Origin: JBDNJM01 sp041687755 | GTDB lineage: Bacteria > Planctomycetota > UBA1135 > GCA-002686595 | Reading direction: 5' to 3' | DNA: 6,599 nt | Assembly: GCA_041687755.1 (NCBI GenBank) | Contig: JBDNJM010000052.1 | Location: 1 to 6,599 of the forward strand | The notes under the pieces: model-generated | Database searches by the model: none | Told to the model about the DNA's origin: nothing | The model's input: the letters and a program-made list of their open reading frames with translations, nothing else | Translations under genes and position numbers: made by a program | Part shown: positions 4,960 to 6,599 of the stretch, in pieces | Position numbering within the stretch: position 1 is the first letter of the stretch | Layout: each line of letters starts with the position of its first letter

Positions 4960-6333
4960 TCAGTTGGCGGGCGTGATGCGGTAGCGGTAGACCGTCCCGA
5001 CGGCCTTGTAGGTCGAGCGATGCTCCGCCTCGCTCTCCAGCGTCCGGCCGCGCGCGGGCGCCCCGACCGTGAGCAACAGGCCCTTGTCGGTTTCGCGCGC
5101 CAGGAGACTCGCGCCGAAGCGCGCCCCCGATTCAGCGCCGTCGATGCGCAGCAGCTCCTCGCCGGTGGCGCCGCTGATCAGGCGCACGCTGCCGGCGAGC
5201 GGCAGGTCGTCGCCCACCGTGACCTGGGGCGCGCCCACCGCGAAGTTTTCAGTGCCGTCAGCGTCCAGGTCAAGTCGGCGACCAGCGCCGGTCCGTAGAA
5301 CTCGCCGTTCACCTCGCCGGTCCAAGAGCGCAGCAGCACGCCGGTTTTGCCCGAGACCACGTGCACGTGACCCGCATCGACGATCTCGCCGTGGCTCTGG
5401 GAGGGCGCGCCGACGAGCGGGTCGGGCCGGCCGTCGCCGTCGAGGTCGTCGATTCCAACTGCGGACTCTCCGAACAGCCCCATCGACTCCTGCCCGTATG
5501 AGCTGCGCAGGATCCGAAAGTCGGCCCCGGAAATCACGCGCACGCACCCCGAGGGTGTCGTGCGTCGGTGCCCGAGCGGAGCACCCACGATGAAGTCGAG
5601 CTTGCCGTCGCCGTTGAAGTCGCGGGCGGCGCTGAGAATGGAGCCGAAGGCGTCGCCGCGCGTGCGGCCCTCAAACGTGCGCAGCAGGTCGAAGTTCGTG
5701 TCCGAAAGCACGTCGATGCGGCCCAGGCCGCCCCCGAAGGCCGGTGCGCCGACGACCAGGTCGAGCACACCGTCGTCGTCGAAGTCCTCTGGAGCGAGCA
5801 CGGCCGCACCGAATAGAGCTTTGCGGTAGTCCGGCACGATTCGCCTCAGGACGTTCGCGCCCTCCAGCCGGCGCGGTTCGACTGAGCCCGTGTTCGCATC
5901 CTCAAACGGGGCGTCGGCTTAGTACTGAAGCACCTGGTCCCGGTTGCGATCGGCACCGGCGGCGACGGAGAAGCCGAGGCCGTTGCCCTCCAGCTCGCCC
6001 GGCACGCTCTCCTGCTTGCGCAGTCGCTCGCCGGTGAGCAGCGTGGTGTAGCCCGCCCGGTCGGCACCGCTGCAGGGGGTGCCGACGAGCACCGTCGAGC
6101 TGCCGATGCGCTCGCCCAGCTCCGCGAGCGCAAGACCGAAGCCATCGGAGGGGGCGCCGCGCCTTGGCGAGCAGCAGAGCCGAGAACTTGGGCGCCTTCG
6201 CGGGCTGGCCCTCTTCCTCAGCCGGAGCCTCGTCCTGGGGCGGCGCGGACGTCCCTGGCAGCGCCGCGAAGGCGGCGGGCAGGACGCAGGTCAGGAAGAG
6301 CAGGCGGGGCAAGCCGCTTCGAGGGTGCCGCAT
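4960..6333 (-). pseudogene. FG-GAP repeat beta-propeller protein, disrupted by two frameshifts and a stop
   Basis: The reconstructed protein has about 458 residues. The ATG at 6333 opens a signal peptide (MRHPRSGLPRLLFLTCVLPAAFA) and an acidic Pro/Glu linker. Seven FG-GAP-like repeats follow, starting at GFGLALAE, GLGFSVAA, LFGAAVLA, AFGSILSA, LFGESAVG, FYGPALVA and RFGASLLA. Several carry calcium-loop motifs (DFDDDGVLD, DFNGDGKLD, DLDGDGRPD) and VGAP, and it ends YRYRITPAN. Seven repeats match an integrin-alpha-like seven-bladed propeller, a fold used in secreted adhesion or binding proteins. Three lesions interrupt it. A frame change near 6145-6166 is consistent with one extra base. A TAA at 5919-5921, after DQVLQY, is one C-to-T change from CAA. 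A one-base loss near 5271 turns ADLDLDADG into ADLTWT. The two frame changes cancel, so the first and last parts share a frame. It may be a decayed gene or an assembly with errors; the codon pattern elsewhere remains coding-like. Confidence 0.75.
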
Positions 6334-6465
6334 GGGGCGCGAGAGGAGTGGCGTTTCCGGATCAGGCGCGCCAGCCGTCCGGGCCTGCTCACCCTAACTG
6401 CCCGGCCCGGCCAGGCTGCGGTTAGAGCCGGCTCAGGACCCCGCCAGAGTGTCGACTGAACCTGA

Positions 6466-6483
6466 CCTGCCCCCGTGTTGTTC
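6466..6483 (-). repeat. 18-nt repeat, copy C (exact)
   Basis: CCTGCCCCCGTGTTGTTC is identical to copy A at 2178-2195, about 4.3 kb away. It lies 132 bases upstream of the ATG at 6333, in the same orientation relative to its gene as copy A. It is preceded by GTCGACTGAACCTGA, which copy A lacks. The combination recalls sequences next to REP-type or IS200-like transposases in environmental genomes; that is recollection and not a match made here. Confidence 0.6.
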
Positions 6484-6493
6484 GTCCCGGTTT

Positions 6494-6524
6494 GGAACAC
6501 GCAGCCCCCGCCAGCGCGTGTTCC
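6494..6524. repeat. Perfect 9-bp inverted repeat with 13-nt spacer
   Basis: GGAACACGC (6494-6502) is the exact reverse complement of GCGTGTTCC (6516-6524). It follows repeat copy C by ten bases and could be part of the same element, a hairpin, or a spaced dimeric operator. No T tract follows. Confidence 0.4.
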
Positions 6525-6599
6525 GGCCCTGACCTTGCGCCGCCCTCTGCGGTCGGCCGGATCGAGACTGTCCCGGCCCCAATCCTGGCGCCACCGGAA

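Larger units (their letters stand above)
6334..6599. other. Upstream region of the FG-GAP gene, no gene seen
   Basis: This stretch holds the presumed promoter side of the FG-GAP gene, the repeat copy at 6466-6483 and the inverted repeat at 6494-6524. I find no frame with convincing protein features and no clear promoter boxes on the minus strand. The last ~70 bases could belong to a gene that begins beyond the window, but nothing supports that. Confidence 0.4.

Noticed and set aside
5919..5921. TAA in the propeller gene considered as another recoded codon
   Set aside because: TAA is not a Sec codon, and the gene also carries two frameshifts, so decay or error is the simpler reading.

Overview
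This is a very GC-rich window with strong G/C bias at third codon positions, no clear Shine-Dalgarno sequences, and large envelope or secreted proteins. These include a DUF2723/TMEM260-like membrane glycosyltransferase, a seven-repeat FG-GAP beta-propeller and a TlpA-like redoxin. The mix fits a GC-rich planctomycete-type bacterium, or possibly a myxobacterial-type one. No marker gene fixes the taxonomy, so this is inference.

Layout. Positions 1-357 (+) hold the 3' end of an unrecognised protein, converging on a 569-residue multispanning DUF2723 glycosyltransferase (440-2149, -). Positions 2150-2602 have no convincing gene. They hold copies of a short repeat whose best copies read CCTGCCCCCGTGTTGTTC, one pair of them inverted, and a good intrinsic terminator for the next minus-strand gene (2603 to about 3403), an unrecognised soluble protein. 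Positions 3404-3832 separate two divergent genes and contain only small palindromes.

The centrepiece is 3833-4822 (+): a signal peptide, a thioredoxin/TlpA fold and a charged helical C-terminal domain. The gene is interrupted by an in-frame TGA at 4013-4015, exactly where the first cysteine of the WCGPC redox motif should be. The frame stays open on both sides, the resolving cysteine is present, and a hairpin with the usual bacterial SECIS geometry follows. The best reading is a 329-residue selenoprotein with a W-Sec-G-P-C active site. A standard gene caller would instead start at GTG 4034 and lose the signal peptide and the active site.

A 21-bp hairpin (4853-4898) separates this gene from a convergent FG-GAP beta-propeller gene (4960-6333, -). 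That gene is broken by two compensating frameshifts and a TAA codon, so it is a pseudogene or contains sequence errors. Its upstream region (6334-6599) carries another exact copy of the 18-nt repeat and a 9-bp inverted repeat.

The genes do not form an operon. The shared theme is secreted or envelope proteins: a GT-C-type glycosyltransferase, an exported redox protein and an exported beta-propeller. No selenocysteine machinery (selA, selB, selC, selD) lies in the window, so the selenoprotein reading predicts those genes elsewhere in the genome.
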